A DNA stretch of 64,000 nucleotides from positions 3,100,001-3,164,000 of the forward strand of contig JAJQJQ010000015.1 in NCBI GenBank assembly GCA_028622995.1, given 5' to 3'. Shown in pieces: positions 31,409 to 43,972 of the stretch. This DNA comes from Panagrolaimus kolymaensis (lineage: Eukaryota; Nematoda; Chromadorea; Rhabditida; Panagrolaimidae). Each line of letters begins with the position of its first letter. Positions within the stretch are counted from its first letter, which is position 1. The notes under the pieces were generated by a model. That model made no database searches. It worked only from the letters and a program-made list of their open reading frames with translations, and had not been told where the DNA came from. The translations under genes were made by a program, and so were the position numbers.

Positions 31409-32914
31409 ATGCTAAAGAAATTAGTCATCTTGGGAAGTGGATGGTCGAGCTATAGTGTTCTTCGAAATGTCAATCGTCGACTTTATAAAGTTATTGTAAT
31501 TAGTCCAAGAAATCATTTCCTATTCACTCCTTTGCTAACAAGTACCACAGTTGGAACATTGGAATTCAGGTAAGTTATTAATCATTTATTTAGTTTCTTT
31601 ATATTTATGTTACTTTTTGCAGATCCATTACTGAACCTATTCGAAATTTTGGATTTCGTGATCCAAATGATTTTCACCTTTCTGAAGCACTTAGTTGCGA
31701 TTTCAATAAACAAATTATCAAATGTAAGAATGCTTTGGATGGTTCAATTTTATCTGAAATTCAATATGACAAGTTGGTAATTGGTGTTGGAGCTTCACCC
31801 AATACTTTCAATGTACCTGGCGTTCGTGAACATGCATTCTTCTTAAAGGTTAGTTTATTTTCTCAACTTTCTGAACAAACAAATCCTTACTGCAACTTGT
31901 TTTATAGGAAGTTGCTGATGCTCAAAAAATTCGTGAAAGAATCTTAAGAAATCTTGAACTTGGCAAAGAACGTGATTTATCACGAGAAGAAGTTATGCGC
32001 CTGCTTCATACTGTCATCGTTGGTGGTGGACCTACTGGCGTTGAATTTGGAGCTGAATTGTATGATTTTATTCGTCAAGTATGTTTTAGTTATTATTATT
32101 TTTCTTTATCTCCAAGCACATGATTTTTAGGATATTTTCCGACTTTATAAAGATAAAGAACACATGGTTAAAGTTAGTATGATTGAAGCTATGAAGATCC
32201 TTGGTATATTTGATGCTCGTTTACAAGCATACGCAGAAAAGAAAATTCGTGCAAGAAAAAACTTCACTATCATCAATGATTCGGTTACTGAAGTATTGGA
32301 AAATGGAATCAAATTGAAGGATGGAACTTTCTTACCTGCTGGTTTGGTTGTTTGGAGTACAGGTTTAGCGCCGAGAGAATTTACTAAAAAATTGGACGTA
32401 TTAAAGAATCAACAAGGACAAGTAAGTTGTCTTATATGTAAAACTTTTTTTCATAGCTATATTTTCAGATTCTCACAAACAACCATCTTCAAATCATCGC
32501 TGATCCAAATCAAAATAGTTATGCCATTGGTGATTGCAGTGCCATCCAAGATACTCGGCTTCCATGTACCGCTCAAGTATGAAATATTACACTCTTTTAA
32601 ACACTTTCTACTTATATTTTTGGTTTCAGGTTGCTGAACGACAAGGACGCTATTTAGCCAAAGCTTTGAATGAAATTGCTAAAACTGGACAAGTCTCAAA
32701 GCCATTCGCCTTCAAATCTATGGGAATGTTAGCTTATATTGGTGATTCAAAAGCATTATCAGATTTGCCTGGTTTAAAATTTAAAGGAATTATCAGTTGG
32801 TTCGTATGGCGTTCAGCATATATAACAAGATTAGCAAGTTGGAGATTACGCTTTCAAGTTCTCTTTGATTGGATGAAGACTTTCTTATTCGGACGAGATA
32901 CTACAAGATTTTAG
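31409..32914 (+). CDS. type II (alternative, rotenone-insensitive) NADH dehydrogenase, FAD-dependent
   Basis: Six exons: 31409-31569, 31623-31848, 31908-32078, 32131-32421, 32469-32576 and 32630-32914, giving 413 residues. The first dinucleotide fold is [14 protein letters not shown] at the N-terminus and the second is [18 protein letters not shown]. Other family marks are [40 protein letters not shown], the flavin-site AIGDC, and [17 protein letters not shown]. The C-terminus has YIGDSKAL and [15 protein letters not shown], which is typical of eukaryotic NDH-2. NDH-2 oxidises NADH and reduces ubiquinone without pumping protons. The chosen start leaves no clear mitochondrial presequence, so an extra 5' exon or an internal signal is possible. 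Family identity is very sure. Confidence 0.92.
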
Positions 32915-33503
32915 GTTAATATTGTATTATTTTGTATTTTGTGTAAATAGATTACAATAAACACTGATTTACATTTGTATACATTGAGTTCTTGCACTTT
33001 TTCATTTTTTTGTTTTGCATAATATGAATTTTTTGTAAACGAATTGCATTCATTTTGCAAATCACGATTTCATGCAAACGGTTTTTTCTTCATAAGCTAA
33101 TCGAGTCAAATGGTTATTTTTGAAGCCAAACTTTAAAAAATGGACTTCTTTTTTTCTAGTTCGTAATTCAAATCAATGCCAATCAACTGTTCCATCAAAT
33201 TCATTAGTTTCTAATGGGAATTTATTTCTTTTTGTTTTTAATACATAAATGCAACAACATCATTAAAATTGATGGGTAGTATTTTTGTTAAAAAATATCA
33301 ACTTTGCTAATGATTTCGGTTTGTTATGAAAGGAAGCGTTTCGCTTTATTTCTATAGTAAAACTTTTTTCTTGTTGGTGAAACGTGCTCCATTGTCCAGT
33401 GTTGTTGGATTTGATTGCCTAAAAAGACAAATATTTTTAATTTTCAAAAAAAAAACTCATTCTTTTCATTTCTGTCTGTTTTCAAAACTGATTTGTCTCA
33501 ACT
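32915..33503. other. intergenic, no gene seen
   Basis: AT-rich spacer with AATAAA-like words just after the NADH dehydrogenase stop (AATAAACACTG near 32955) consistent with its polyadenylation. No other signal. Confidence 0.5.
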
Positions 33504-33887
33504 ATGGATAAGCATAAACTTTTGTATCCGCCTATTCCTGTTAGCGATGATAAGAAGAAGAATTTAATTTTGGGTGTTATGACTGCTGAAAATTCTAATG
33601 GTCTAATTCTTATTTATATTAATGATAAATTTGAAGATGAATCAGAAACCATTCATTTATTGCCTGTTCAAAATATTGTTCCATTTTTCAATAATTATGC
33701 TTCATTTCGAAATGTCAAAGCTGTATTTTTCAACTTACTCTATTTTGTACATCCTGATTATCCGAATAATGTTTCATTTCGTCAAAAGATTGCTGAAACT
33801 TTAAGAAAATTGAAAGTTCCATTCCATTTTATTAATAAAAATAATGTCCTGACTTCAGCATTGGTAGATGATTTTATTATTCCATGA
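33504..33887 (+). CDS. short Hsp70-like family member (N-terminal fragment paralogue)
   Basis: A single open frame of 127 residues beginning MDKHKLLYPPIPVSDDKKKN. This matches the N-termini of the two Hsp70-like genes at 52.7-58.4 kb (MDQHNLLYPPIPLDDVKEN and MDQHKLLQISIPMDDVKKKD). Similarity continues through the region ending RKLKVPFHFINKNNVLTSALV (compare RKRRIPLFIGNYEVFIATSLLVA) and then stops at TGA 33887. It therefore keeps only the first 130 or so residues of a 540-residue family. It may be a remnant or a small stand-alone protein. Confidence 0.65.
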   Translation: MDKHKLLYPPIPVSDDKKKNLILGVMTAENSNGLILIYINDKFEDESETIHLLPVQNIVPFFNNYASFRNVKAVFFNLLYFVHPDYPNNVSFRQKIAETLRKLKVPFHFINKNNVLTSALVDDFIIP

Positions 33888-33943
33888 AAAAAAGTTGAAA
33901 TATAAAACATATAATAATAACTATACATAAATAAATTTTAGAA

Positions 33944-35493
33944 TTATTCATCTTTTGTTGCCATTAAACAAGCTTTAGGAAACCATCCACGTGCCAAAGG
34001 ATCAGATTCAATAAAAGTTTTCCGAGTGAAACCATATTCATCAATAAATGTTTGTTGTTCTTCAACTCGTTTAGCATAAACCCAATATTTTTCTTGACGA
34101 GTAATTGCCCATTTTTCACCAATATTTACAGCAACTCGACGATTATCTGTTAAAGGTTGACAAATAAATACGATAGGACCATGAAATAATAATGCATTCA
34201 AATATCTTCCACCATTATAATTTGTTCCAATTGTACCAATGCGAGTATGAAGTAATTTTTCATGCTTTTGATCAAGTTGTTCTTCCTTAAAAAATGAAAT
34301 AAAATAAGTATAAAATAAAGTAAATAAAAGCTCACAGAAAAAGTAAATTGCGTGCAATCTCCTCGAATTGGCCACCAAATACCATTGCCTTTTGGAAAAG
34401 TACCATTTCCAAGCACCTCTGAAACATTTCGACGCCATCCAAGATCATAAGGATAAACAAACTTTGGATCATCTTTTTCTCGAAGAGTTTCAGCTTTGAC
34501 AACTAAAAAAAAGTAAATGCTTTTATCCCAACTTTAAAAAAACTAACCGATATATCGTTCGATTTGAGTCTTGTTGTAATAAATTGCTTTGAGTTGAATG
34601 TATAATAATGGAATCACGGAAACAACAACACCAGAAGATAACGACATTCCAGTGAGGGCAATCGTAAATGTATTCATATCAGAAATAGGTAACAATTTTG
34701 AATCAATCGGTTTAATATCAGAATTTGAAAGCTAAAAAATGTAAAATTATATATTTGTTTTTAACCAGTCTCTGACAAACCATATAAAGGGTTGTTATAA
34801 CACATTTCGAAAGAATGACAAAAGAATGAAGGCAGCCAATAATTGCAGCAGCACAAAATTTAACAAACAATGCATGATTTTGATGTCCAACACAATTATT
34901 CACCCATGCTAAAAATTAAATTAAATATAAATGGAAATAAAGCTTTAAGTTTAAACATACGACAATGATGATCCATTTTGAGTACGCAGCGATTACATAA
35001 AGAACAATGATGAGATCTTGGAGCTTTATATCCTTTACAAATGGAACAATATTGCAGCCTTCGATGAAAGGATTCATCTTCAGGTATCCAACCTTTTTTA
35101 ACATAACCACCACCAATTTTTGATGCTTGAATCAAATATACCAAAGATGATAGATCGAAAAATAAGAAAATTGAAATATTGATAAAGCCCGATATGGATT
35201 CCAAAGGAGACCAATAATTAAAGAATACGATCGTCGTTGATACACCTATCTAAAAATCTTTGATTGTACATTTTAGTATTAAATAAACACAAACTTACAG
35301 CAACAGTGAGAAAGATAGTAAGCATTGGTCCCCAATGAAGCATTCTTTGTGGCAAACTTTTTCCAATATCATTTGAATCAAATGCATTTATAATTGACCA
35401 ATCAGGAACTTCTAAGATTCCAACATTTTCAAGTATTTCTTCCTTCGACATTAATGAGCCATTTATTGATTCCAATTCGTCATCATTACACAT
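33944..35493 (-). CDS. ZDHHC6: DHHC palmitoyltransferase, ZDHHC6-like, with C-terminal SH3-like region
   Basis: Six exons: 35493-35299, 35249-34961, 34908-34781, 34731-34548, 34502-34336 and 34285-33944, giving 434 residues. Two N-terminal membrane segments (MLTIFLTVA..., then ISIFLFFDLSSLVYLI) precede the DHHC cysteine-rich domain: CSICKGYKAPRSHHCSLCNRC, DHHC-PW-NNCVG. The DHHC codons straddle an intron. Two more membrane segments follow, then a C-terminal soluble region ending with an SH3-like RGWFPKACL motif, as in ZDHHC6. It S-acylates ER proteins; in animals ZDHHC6 acts with selenoprotein K. The ATG at 35493 was chosen because the open frame above it has no other ATG. Convergent with the short Hsp70-like gene. 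Confidence 0.9.
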
Positions 35494-35742
35494 AGCTACT
35501 AGTACCACTGATGAACCAAATAAAATTTAAACGAGAAACAAACATCATCAAACAAAGAAGGAATGTAAATTTCAAAACAAAATTGCTTGTCAAAAAAGTA
35601 GGCGAATAATTTTGTGCCTCGCATTGCCAATGGTATTTTTTAAAAGAATTAAAATTTTCTATCTTTTCATAATTTTGTCCATTCTTTATTAATATAAAAA
35701 ATTAACTATAAAAAAAACATATAACCACACATAAAAAAATCT

Positions 35743-38742
35743 TTAAAATTGAGAAATAAATCGTTTAATTTCTGCTGAAGTTTTTTCCCAAATGTATCGA
35801 TATTTATCTAACAATTCATTTTCAAGATTGATACCTTGCTGCTTAGCGAGCAAATATCGAAATGATTCATTATCGATGCAATAAAGATTTTCAGATGTTA
35901 AAGGAATTTTAATTTCATTTGTTTCTTTAAATTTCTCAACGAATGCTCGAATTGGGCCCATTGAATCACCAATATTAAAATATGTTGAATTTGCAAAAGT
36001 AAAGAAAAAATAAACGTTAGATGAATTTTTTGAGGGAAATAATGAAAGCAATCGACGCATGGACATTTCAAATTCAATTGTTAGCTTTCTTTGATTAGAA
36101 TTAATAACGAAGCAAATTGCTTCGATATCGCCAACATCGGCAATGGTTTGCTTGATAAACTCCAAGTTTGTTTCATCATGATGGAATCCTCGAGTATCAG
36201 ATAAACCAGGAGTATCAATGATTGTTATTTTCTTATCCTCAATTTCCAATTGGTGAATTTTCGGTACTTGAGTAAAAGATTCACCATTTTCATTGAAATT
36301 TTCGTTTGTATCTTCTGGACCAGATTGAACCCAAACTTCTTCAAAAGTTTCTGAATTTGTTTGAAGACAAAATTTTGTGGGAATAATGCATTCAATTTTA
36401 GCGCTTTTAGCATCGTCAAATTCCGGATACATCAAATAATTTGGTAAAGCATTAATTAAAGTTGATTTCCCTGTTCCTGTTTCTCCCAAGAAAATTATAT
36501 TAATATTCGAAGTTGTGGAAAGTGGGTTTAGTAAATAATTTGGAATGGCATTGTTTGTTCCTTTTTTTTCTTCCAGCAAATTTAAATTTGTGGAAGCTTG
36601 ACTTTCGATTGATTTGGATACAACTTCAGTGACTTTAACTTTAGTTAATACATCCACAGATATTTCCCCAATGGGATCATCAAGTTTCATTATAATATCC
36701 ACTGAAGTTTGAACCAAATTCGTTGGAGCAGAAATAGGCGCAGCTTTATCAAACAAATTTTTATTGAAATCATTGGAATAAACTTTTTTGAGATTTTGAA
36801 ACAAATTCCATCCACAATGACATCGAATTGTCAAAGGTTCACGCTTGATTGTTTGCAACAAAGTTTTACAATCATAACAAATCCAAAATCTTGGCTTTTC
36901 ATCCGAGCTTAAAGCTTCATAAGTTAAACTAATAGGTTGTGGAGATTTTGGAAAGTCAATAACTTTCGTCAAAGGTAAATTATTAGAAATTGAAATTCCA
37001 AATAAATATTTTTTACCATTCGCTAATATTTTAGGTTCTTGATCTGCTGCTACAACATCCTTTGCATTATCCATAATCCAAATAATACCATTTTGCTTTT
37101 CGTTATAAAGGCATTTTACAGAAGAAAAAGTTTGACCATTAACCAAAATTGTATATGATTCAGGTTTGGCATCATCTAAGGCTTTGTAAATAAGGGGTAA
37201 CAAAGCTAAAAAATCAAAAACAATAATATTTTAAAAAATGAGTATTTATTTTTCTCAATTTGAAGCTTTTATTATTTTCTAAAACCCATGTTTTTTTAAT
37301 TACCTGTAAAATTTTGATCATATAAATAAAACCATGCATTTTCAAGCCATGCTATTCGTGGAACAACCATATTTAAATCCATTAACCACATAACTAATTC
37401 ATTTGTGTGAATTGAGCGTTCAATGATCGCGGGATTTTGTTGTAAAATAGTGAAACAATAAAAACAATATCGATAAAGCTTTTGTAAAAGTCTAGAAATT
37501 TTTGATGCATTTTGTTGCTTTGAAATAACATCCATAATTTTATTTCGGGAATCCGCAATAATTATAGTTAATTTAGTAAATTTTTCTTCAAAATGTTTTA
37601 ATTCTTTTTTACATTGATTTTTAGTTAAATCATTTCCACCAAGAAATTGAAATCGAATGGTTTCATAAATGTTTAAAGATAAAATAATTAATTTTATGAC
37701 TTTATCCGCCGCGTCTTCATTAGAAATCAATAATAAATTTGTTGGTAATTGTGAAATTGAATTAATTGTTGTTTTATTTAACGCAAATTCGTTGTTGTTG
37801 TTGATATATTTTAAAATGTCAAATAATTTTCCCGTAAAGCATCGATCAAAATCGAATAACATTTTGCATGAATAATTTTTGATGCGATTTCGGCGCTTTT
37901 TACAAAATATTGGAGAACACTAAAAAAATGTATCAATTTTTTTCTTCGTGAAAGAATCATCAATTTGGTGGGACAATTTTCAGCGTTATTTTTTGCTTTC
38001 AAAAAAACTTTTAAGGTTTGAATATGCGATTTTTAAATTTTTATATCGCTGTCAAATAGAAAAAAAGTCTTTGAATTTAGATTTCAAAAACTATTTATTT
38101 CTTTCAACCGTTGTTTTTTAGTAAAAAAAATTTGGAGGAATAAACCTTCGCTAAACTGAAGAAAATCCAAACTTTTTCTCCCGAATTATCTTACCTTTTT
38201 GGATGATTTTGCTTTAAGATGTTCAAATATTTTAGCTTTTATCTAAAAAATATAATTATTTATTTCAAACTTTTATTTGTGAGTCAAAAAACAAACTTGT
38301 TTACCTTTTTCTCGCTTATTTTCAAAGTATCTTCAATTAGAATAAATATTTCATGTCCATATTCAATAATTTCATTATCCTTTAAAGCATCTTCACCTTC
38401 GATAATTTTTATAGAAATAAGAGTAAAAGGAAATTTTTCTGGTAAAATAAATAAAAATTTTCCAAATTTTGTAAATTTTAAATTATTTATACTCGATGAT
38501 TGTAAATTTTGCGCCTAAAAATATTAGGCATTCGATTATTTTTCAGTGACATTGAGAAACCAAAGTTTTTTAAATATCTATGAAACGAAACTTACAAATT
38601 CTAAAGGTGTTAATTTTATGGCTTCATAAATTTCATCATTTTTTTGAACATGTTTGACAAAAATTTCATATTTTCGTTTCTTATAAATATTCAAATTATT
38701 GTCTGAATTTCTCGGCGAATATTTAGGATCATTCTTAATCAT
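35743..38742 (-). CDS. zinc-ribbon protein with AIG1-type GTPase (copy 5)
   Basis: Five exons: 38742-38596, 38514-38305, 38242-38195, 37919-37304 and 37205-35743, with phases consistent throughout, about 827 residues. Exon 2 encodes FLFILPEKFPFTL and IEYGHEIFILIE, equivalent to the second N-terminal module of copies 3 and 4. Exon 3 is a short 48-nt linker. A helical region and a shorter zinc ribbon (FWICYDC, RCHCGW) follow. The linker is brief, then comes the AIG1-type GTPase with P-loop GETGTGKST and DTPGLSDTRG. The terminal part is very close to copy 4. The acceptor 4 nt before the ATG suggests trans-splicing. Confidence 0.78.
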
Positions 38743-39588
38743 CTTTCTTTTAAACAAAAAACTTGATATAATTATTTTCTTCAAAAATTATTTCAAAAAC
38801 ACTTTTAAAGTTTAAAAAAAATAAAGTTTCCAGCAACTAAAAGATAGGAAAGAAAGTGCTGGGTCGAAAAAAAACAGAAAGAAAACAAAAATGAATCATT
38901 AATGCTTTTTATTTCCTTTTTTGCTTATCAATAAAAAATCGAAAAAGCAAATAGATACATATAATCATTTAACTTTATGTAAGCAAGTGAAGCGAAGAAG
39001 TGTATGTATGTTTATGGGAAAAAAATTCTATCGTTAAAATTTTTTTATTGATACATTTTTTGTTTTGTTTGAAAAATACACTTTTTTCTGTCGATGGAAG
39101 TAAATTTCATTAAATAAAAGTTGCAAAATTTCACGAAGTATGTTAATGCTCTAAAATCACAATATCATTTTTTTAAAGTTTCAAATGCAAAACTTTTGCT
39201 TTTCCAAAATTTTAAAGATGTTTCAAAGCTATTCAAAATATAGGAAAATGGACGAACTAAAAAAACTTTGGTGATGATTAGCTATTGAACTTCTTTAAAA
39301 GATGTTTTAATACACATTGAAATTAAAATATAATTCATTTTAAATCGGGTTTTACACTTTTGCCATTATTTTACATTTTTAACGAACTTTTCTCTTTGGT
39401 TTTTACTCATTTTAAATTATTTTTAAGAATGTTAATTATAGCATTAACCAGGTGCACTTTATTTTAACTTTTTTTAGCTTTAAACGAGAAAGCATTCATA
39501 TTGTTTTTAGGAAAAAAACCAATATTTATTTATAGATATTTGGGAGAGAAAAAAAGAATGAAAGCATTTTTGCAACAAAAAATGATAT
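38743..39588. other. intergenic, no gene seen
   Basis: AT-rich spacer between copy 5 and the GPCR gene, both on the minus strand. No conserved motif or RNA gene could be supported. Confidence 0.5.
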
Positions 39589-40840
39589 TTAGGCGATGTG
39601 TATGACTGTACTTGTTCGAACTTGTGATGAAGTTGCAAAGAATCCATTTTTGTTATTGAATGTTATGCAAGGGAAAAGTTTCATAATAAGTTTATAAGCT
39701 CCCACGCGATAAGGCTTTATAATTGCAATGACACTGATGCTATTGCTAATGGAATGAAAAGAAATACTTTGCATAGCATATTCAGCAAAAACTGAAAATA
39801 AATTATGGATCATTATGTTTTTTTAAACTCGTAATCATGTAATCATACCTTTAGTATTTGGTAATTTAATCATAACAACAATAAGTAAAGACATAATAGG
39901 AATAACCAAACATATAAATGGCACTGTCGCTTGAACCACAAATGATAAAAACATTTGCTTATAAAGTTTAAAAGTTTTGGATGAAATCATATTTTTCTTT
40001 GATAATAAAATAATATTCATTTTTTTAGAAATATGTATTCCAAGAAAAAATGCAAAAAATATATGTGTTGCTGCTGCAAGGGCATAACATACTGTCATGG
40101 GACTAGTTTTTATCGAGTTACAAGGTTCAGAAACATAGAGATCATACATATATGGCGCTTCTTGTTTTATATATTCTAATGTAGTTTTTCGATCATCTAA
40201 ACTGAGAATTAAAAATACTATTGGAATTGTTGGATAAAATAAACAAGAGAGAATCATAGCGGTTATTCCATACCATGAAAGGAATTGCTCTTCTTTATCA
40301 ATCATTACAGCATATCTATAAGCTGATGCCATTAATAATGTATTTCCAACAAAGCTGAATGTTACATGAAGGAGAATCTAAAAAAAAATTAAATTCATGA
40401 TTTGGGAATTATGTTATTAATTTTTTCCTTTATAAAAATAAACTAGAGCTTGCTCAAGCAAAAGCTTTAATTTAAGAAATGGCTTTAAAGAAAGTGTGCA
40501 CATATTTTTAAATGATACTTACATATTGAATGATTTCACCCCAAAAATAATCCAAATGTCGAGCAATAAATCCTGTAGAACAAAATCCAGGAATGGGAAA
40601 AGTTGGTAATGGACCAAAAATAAAACTCAAATGAAAATCCATTATTGTTGAAGCGATAATAGTCAGCAATAAAAAAAATCGATATTTTCCCATTGCTTTT
40701 GTTGAATATTTCATTATCACGTATCCACAAAAAATATTGATAATTAACACCAAAATAGTATTTACATGAAGTCTTTTGCCAGCTCGATCCATATCTTCAG
40801 ATGTGTATGTTTCATGAAAATCCATTGTATCATTAGACAT
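39589..40840 (-). CDS. nematode serpentine chemoreceptor-like GPCR (Srh/Sri-like)
   Basis: Three exons: 40840-40523, 40377-39849 and 39791-39589, giving 349 residues. Seven hydrophobic segments can be traced, beginning TILVLIINIFCGYVIM and FFLLLTIIASTIMDF. The segment after that, FSFVGNTLLMASAYRYAVM, has the short cytoplasmic motif typical of nematode Str-superfamily receptors. The C-terminal end of TM7 is followed by IIKPYRVGAYK, resembling the PYR motif of Srh/Sri classes. Such receptors usually sit in sensory cilia. The exact class is uncertain because the families are very divergent. Confidence 0.78.
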
Positions 40841-41339
40841 TTTGGAAATGTAAACAAAGCAAATATTTAAATCACAAGATTTTTTTTGCTTTCTTTCAAT
40901 TTAATTTATGAAAATAAACTAAGCTAAAGACAGACTTGAAAACTTTGAAGGACAGATGTTTAATTCATAAAATAAAAAAGTTCACAATAGTAGCAACAAC
41001 AGTAATAATAATTACTATCACACACCTACTTATAAATGTACCTCTAAGTTTTCACCTGTGCTATCCACCTCTGCAGCCATTAAAATTACATGTTTCACGC
41101 ATTTAAAAAAAAACGATTTTCTATTTTATTTTTCACCTTTAACAATTCCAATTATTTTTTGTTCTTTAGTTTTTAAAATACAGATTCTTGAAGACAGAAT
41201 TAATTTTATTTTTATTGAAAAGCTTGAGGATTTCAATTTAGTTTCTACTCGTAATATGTACTAAACAACAATAAAAAATAAATTAAGTATCTAGGTTTTA
41301 AATATTCTATGTTATTTCTTTGACCGAAATTGACTAAAA
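40841..41339. other. intergenic, no gene seen
   Basis: Lies between the GPCR start and the ABC transporter 3' end on the same strand. It has a short trinucleotide-like run near 40987-41010 (AGCAACAACAGTAATAATAA). No gene. Confidence 0.5.
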
Positions 41340-43972
41340 TTAATCAACGTTTTGAAGCTGTCGATGAACTAGAGAAAAGTAAAGCCCTTGTGGATCTTGC
41401 ATGAGGGATTGATGATTACCAAATTGAACAATTTTTCCTTTTTGAATTACAACAATTCTATCTGCCTTTTCCACGGTGCTCAAACGATGAGCAATAACAA
41501 TCACAGTTCGACCTATCGCACATTTTTGTAATGCTTCTTGAATGATGTGTTCGGATTCAGCATCCAACGCTGAAGTGGCTTCATCCAATATTAAAACTGC
41601 CGGGGATCGAACTAATGCCCTTGCAATTGCTATTCGCTGCTTAAAATATATTTAAATTAATAAATTATAAATTTGAACTTTGTAATTTCATACCTTTTGT
41701 CCGCCACTCATTTGAACTCCTTTTTCTCCACATTGAGTATCATAGCCCTTTTCAGTTTCCATAATAAAATCATGAATGTTTGCAAGTTTTGCAGCTTCAA
41801 TCATATCATTTTCTGTTTTCCATTCTTCGCATCCATAAAGAATATTGTATCGAACACTGCCATCATAAAGGACTGGTTCTTGAGCAACTAAAGCCACCTT
41901 TTGATGAAAATATTTATGATCATAATCTTTAATGGATATTCCATCGAGAGTTATTTCACCATTTTGAGATTCATAAAAATGTTCCAAAAGTGAAATAATT
42001 GAAGATTTTCCTGCTCCACTTGGTCCAACTAATGCTATAGTCTCATTTGGATTTACATTAAATGTTACATCCTGAAACTTTTTTTGAGTATTATAATGAT
42101 AACAAAATCATACATACATCTAGTACAGTGGTAGTAGGCCTTGTGGGATAAGCGAAAGTGACATCTTTAAATTCAATTTCACCATTGATCTTTATGGGTT
42201 TGGCAAGACCATTGTTATTGATTTTAGGCTCTCGTCTCATATACTCGAAAACCTTTCTCGATGCTCCGACGCTTTCCATCAATCCAGTAAAAACGCTTCC
42301 AATGGCCTTAAAAATTTTAATAAAAAATACATCTAAAAATGTTCAAACCATACTGAAATATTTTCACCTAATTGCATTTGATACAATAAGAAACTAAATA
42401 AAGCATCGGGAGTCATTTGTTTGTTAATAACGAGATGGCCACCATAAAATAAAGTTGTGATTAAAATGATGTTAGTGCTAAGTTCATTGATGCACGCATA
42501 ACCCATATATGCAATTGATTTCTTTTTATTTACATTCAAAGTATCAATAAGTTTGTTTTCAAATCTATCTAATTCTTTAGCTTCACAAGCAAAAGATCGA
42601 ACAGTTCGGATTGTTCCAATTGCTTGTTCTGCGATAGCATTTGCTTGAGCAATGGTTGTTTGGGTTGCTTCTGATAGGCGCTAAAAAATGTAAGTTAAAT
42701 CACAATAACTTTAGTTTGGATTTGTCTAAGAAGTTGTATTTTTTTTATACTATCTAAAATTTTTGGTTTGAATTTCAAGAACTTACATCATAATAAGTTC
42801 CATAAACTTTAGTTACAAAACCAATTAAAGGTGCAGTAATAAATGCAACAAACGTGAGTCGCCAAGAAATTGTAACCATAAAAATTAATGAACCAATCAT
42901 CATAACCAAATTTCGAAGGAATACATTTATGTTTGTTGAAATCATGGATGACATGGTTTGACAATCCGAAGTTAAACGAGAAATAATTTCACCGGTTTTA
43001 TTTTCATCAAAAAATGCTATTTCTTGTTTAATTAAATTTTTAAAAAGATCACTTCTCATTTTTTTATTTACCAAAGCTGTGGCATAACTGAAGCAACCAC
43101 CTCGTAAACCACCGGTTAGAGCTGAGACAAGACCAAGAGCAGACATGATAAGAATCGACTTCATGAGATCTGACATCGCTAAAAAAGTTTTTGTTTACTA
43201 TTAATGTCATTTTTAGGCTTATTAGAAATTTCTTACTTTTAACATACACTATATTTGCAACAACTTGACCCGTAAAATATGGTTGAAATACTCGAGCTAA
43301 TGAATAAGTTAAAAGGAAAATAAATCCACAAATAAACCATTTACCATGATATTTACAAAAAGAAAATAAAGCAGCAATATGTTTCATGGTGGAAATTCTA
43401 ACAACTTTAGGATACACTGCTGCTAAAACTTCATCATCGCCATCATTATCCTCAACAATTAATCGATCACAATCTTCAGGTTGTGAACCAGCATTATTCC
43501 ATGAAGAATTAGCATGAATTTGAAGATTTTTAGATCGATAAATTCCAAACCAAATAGGAAAAAGTAAAATAAATGCAGCGAAATTCCAAGCAATTGAAAA
43601 CCAAACACCCGGAAATTTAAGTTGTTCAGAAATTTCGGCAAACGCCAGGATTTTAGTGAAAGTAAAACTTATGTTTAAAAGTAAAATACCCACAAAAAAT
43701 AAATTCCATTTTGGTGTGTCTTTTTTAAGGAAATATAAAACTCCAATAATTAAAATGATTGATCGAAAAATGGAAAGCAGGAGAAAATCCAAAGGTGATG
43801 AAAGAAATGAATATCCGCCATCTTTGAGAAATAAATATTTAGTTATTAAATTTGAATCAAAATTAAACGAAGAAGATGAATGGTGATAAAATCCAAAACT
43901 TAAAATGGATAATGCAATATCAAAATATACAAATATTATTGTTGCTGCTAATACTATTATTACTTTATTCAT
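41340..43972 (-). CDS. ABC half-transporter, ABCB/TAPL (HAF)-like, copy 1
   Basis: Six exons: 43972-43237, 43178-42787, 42680-42354, 42306-42118, 42071-41694 and 41639-41340, phases consistent, about 773 residues. An N-terminal TMD0-like block of four hydrophobic segments precedes the core TMD ([41 protein letters not shown]). The nucleotide-binding domain has Walker [11 protein letters not shown]-loop VAQEP, signature MSGGQ, Walker [11 protein letters not shown], and the H-loop IVIAHRLS. This architecture matches TAPL/ABCB9 and nematode HAF-4/HAF-9, lysosome-related peptide transporters. A TTTTTCAG acceptor lies about 25 nt upstream of the start. It is head-to-head with the paralogue at 46376-49203. 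Confidence 0.9.
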
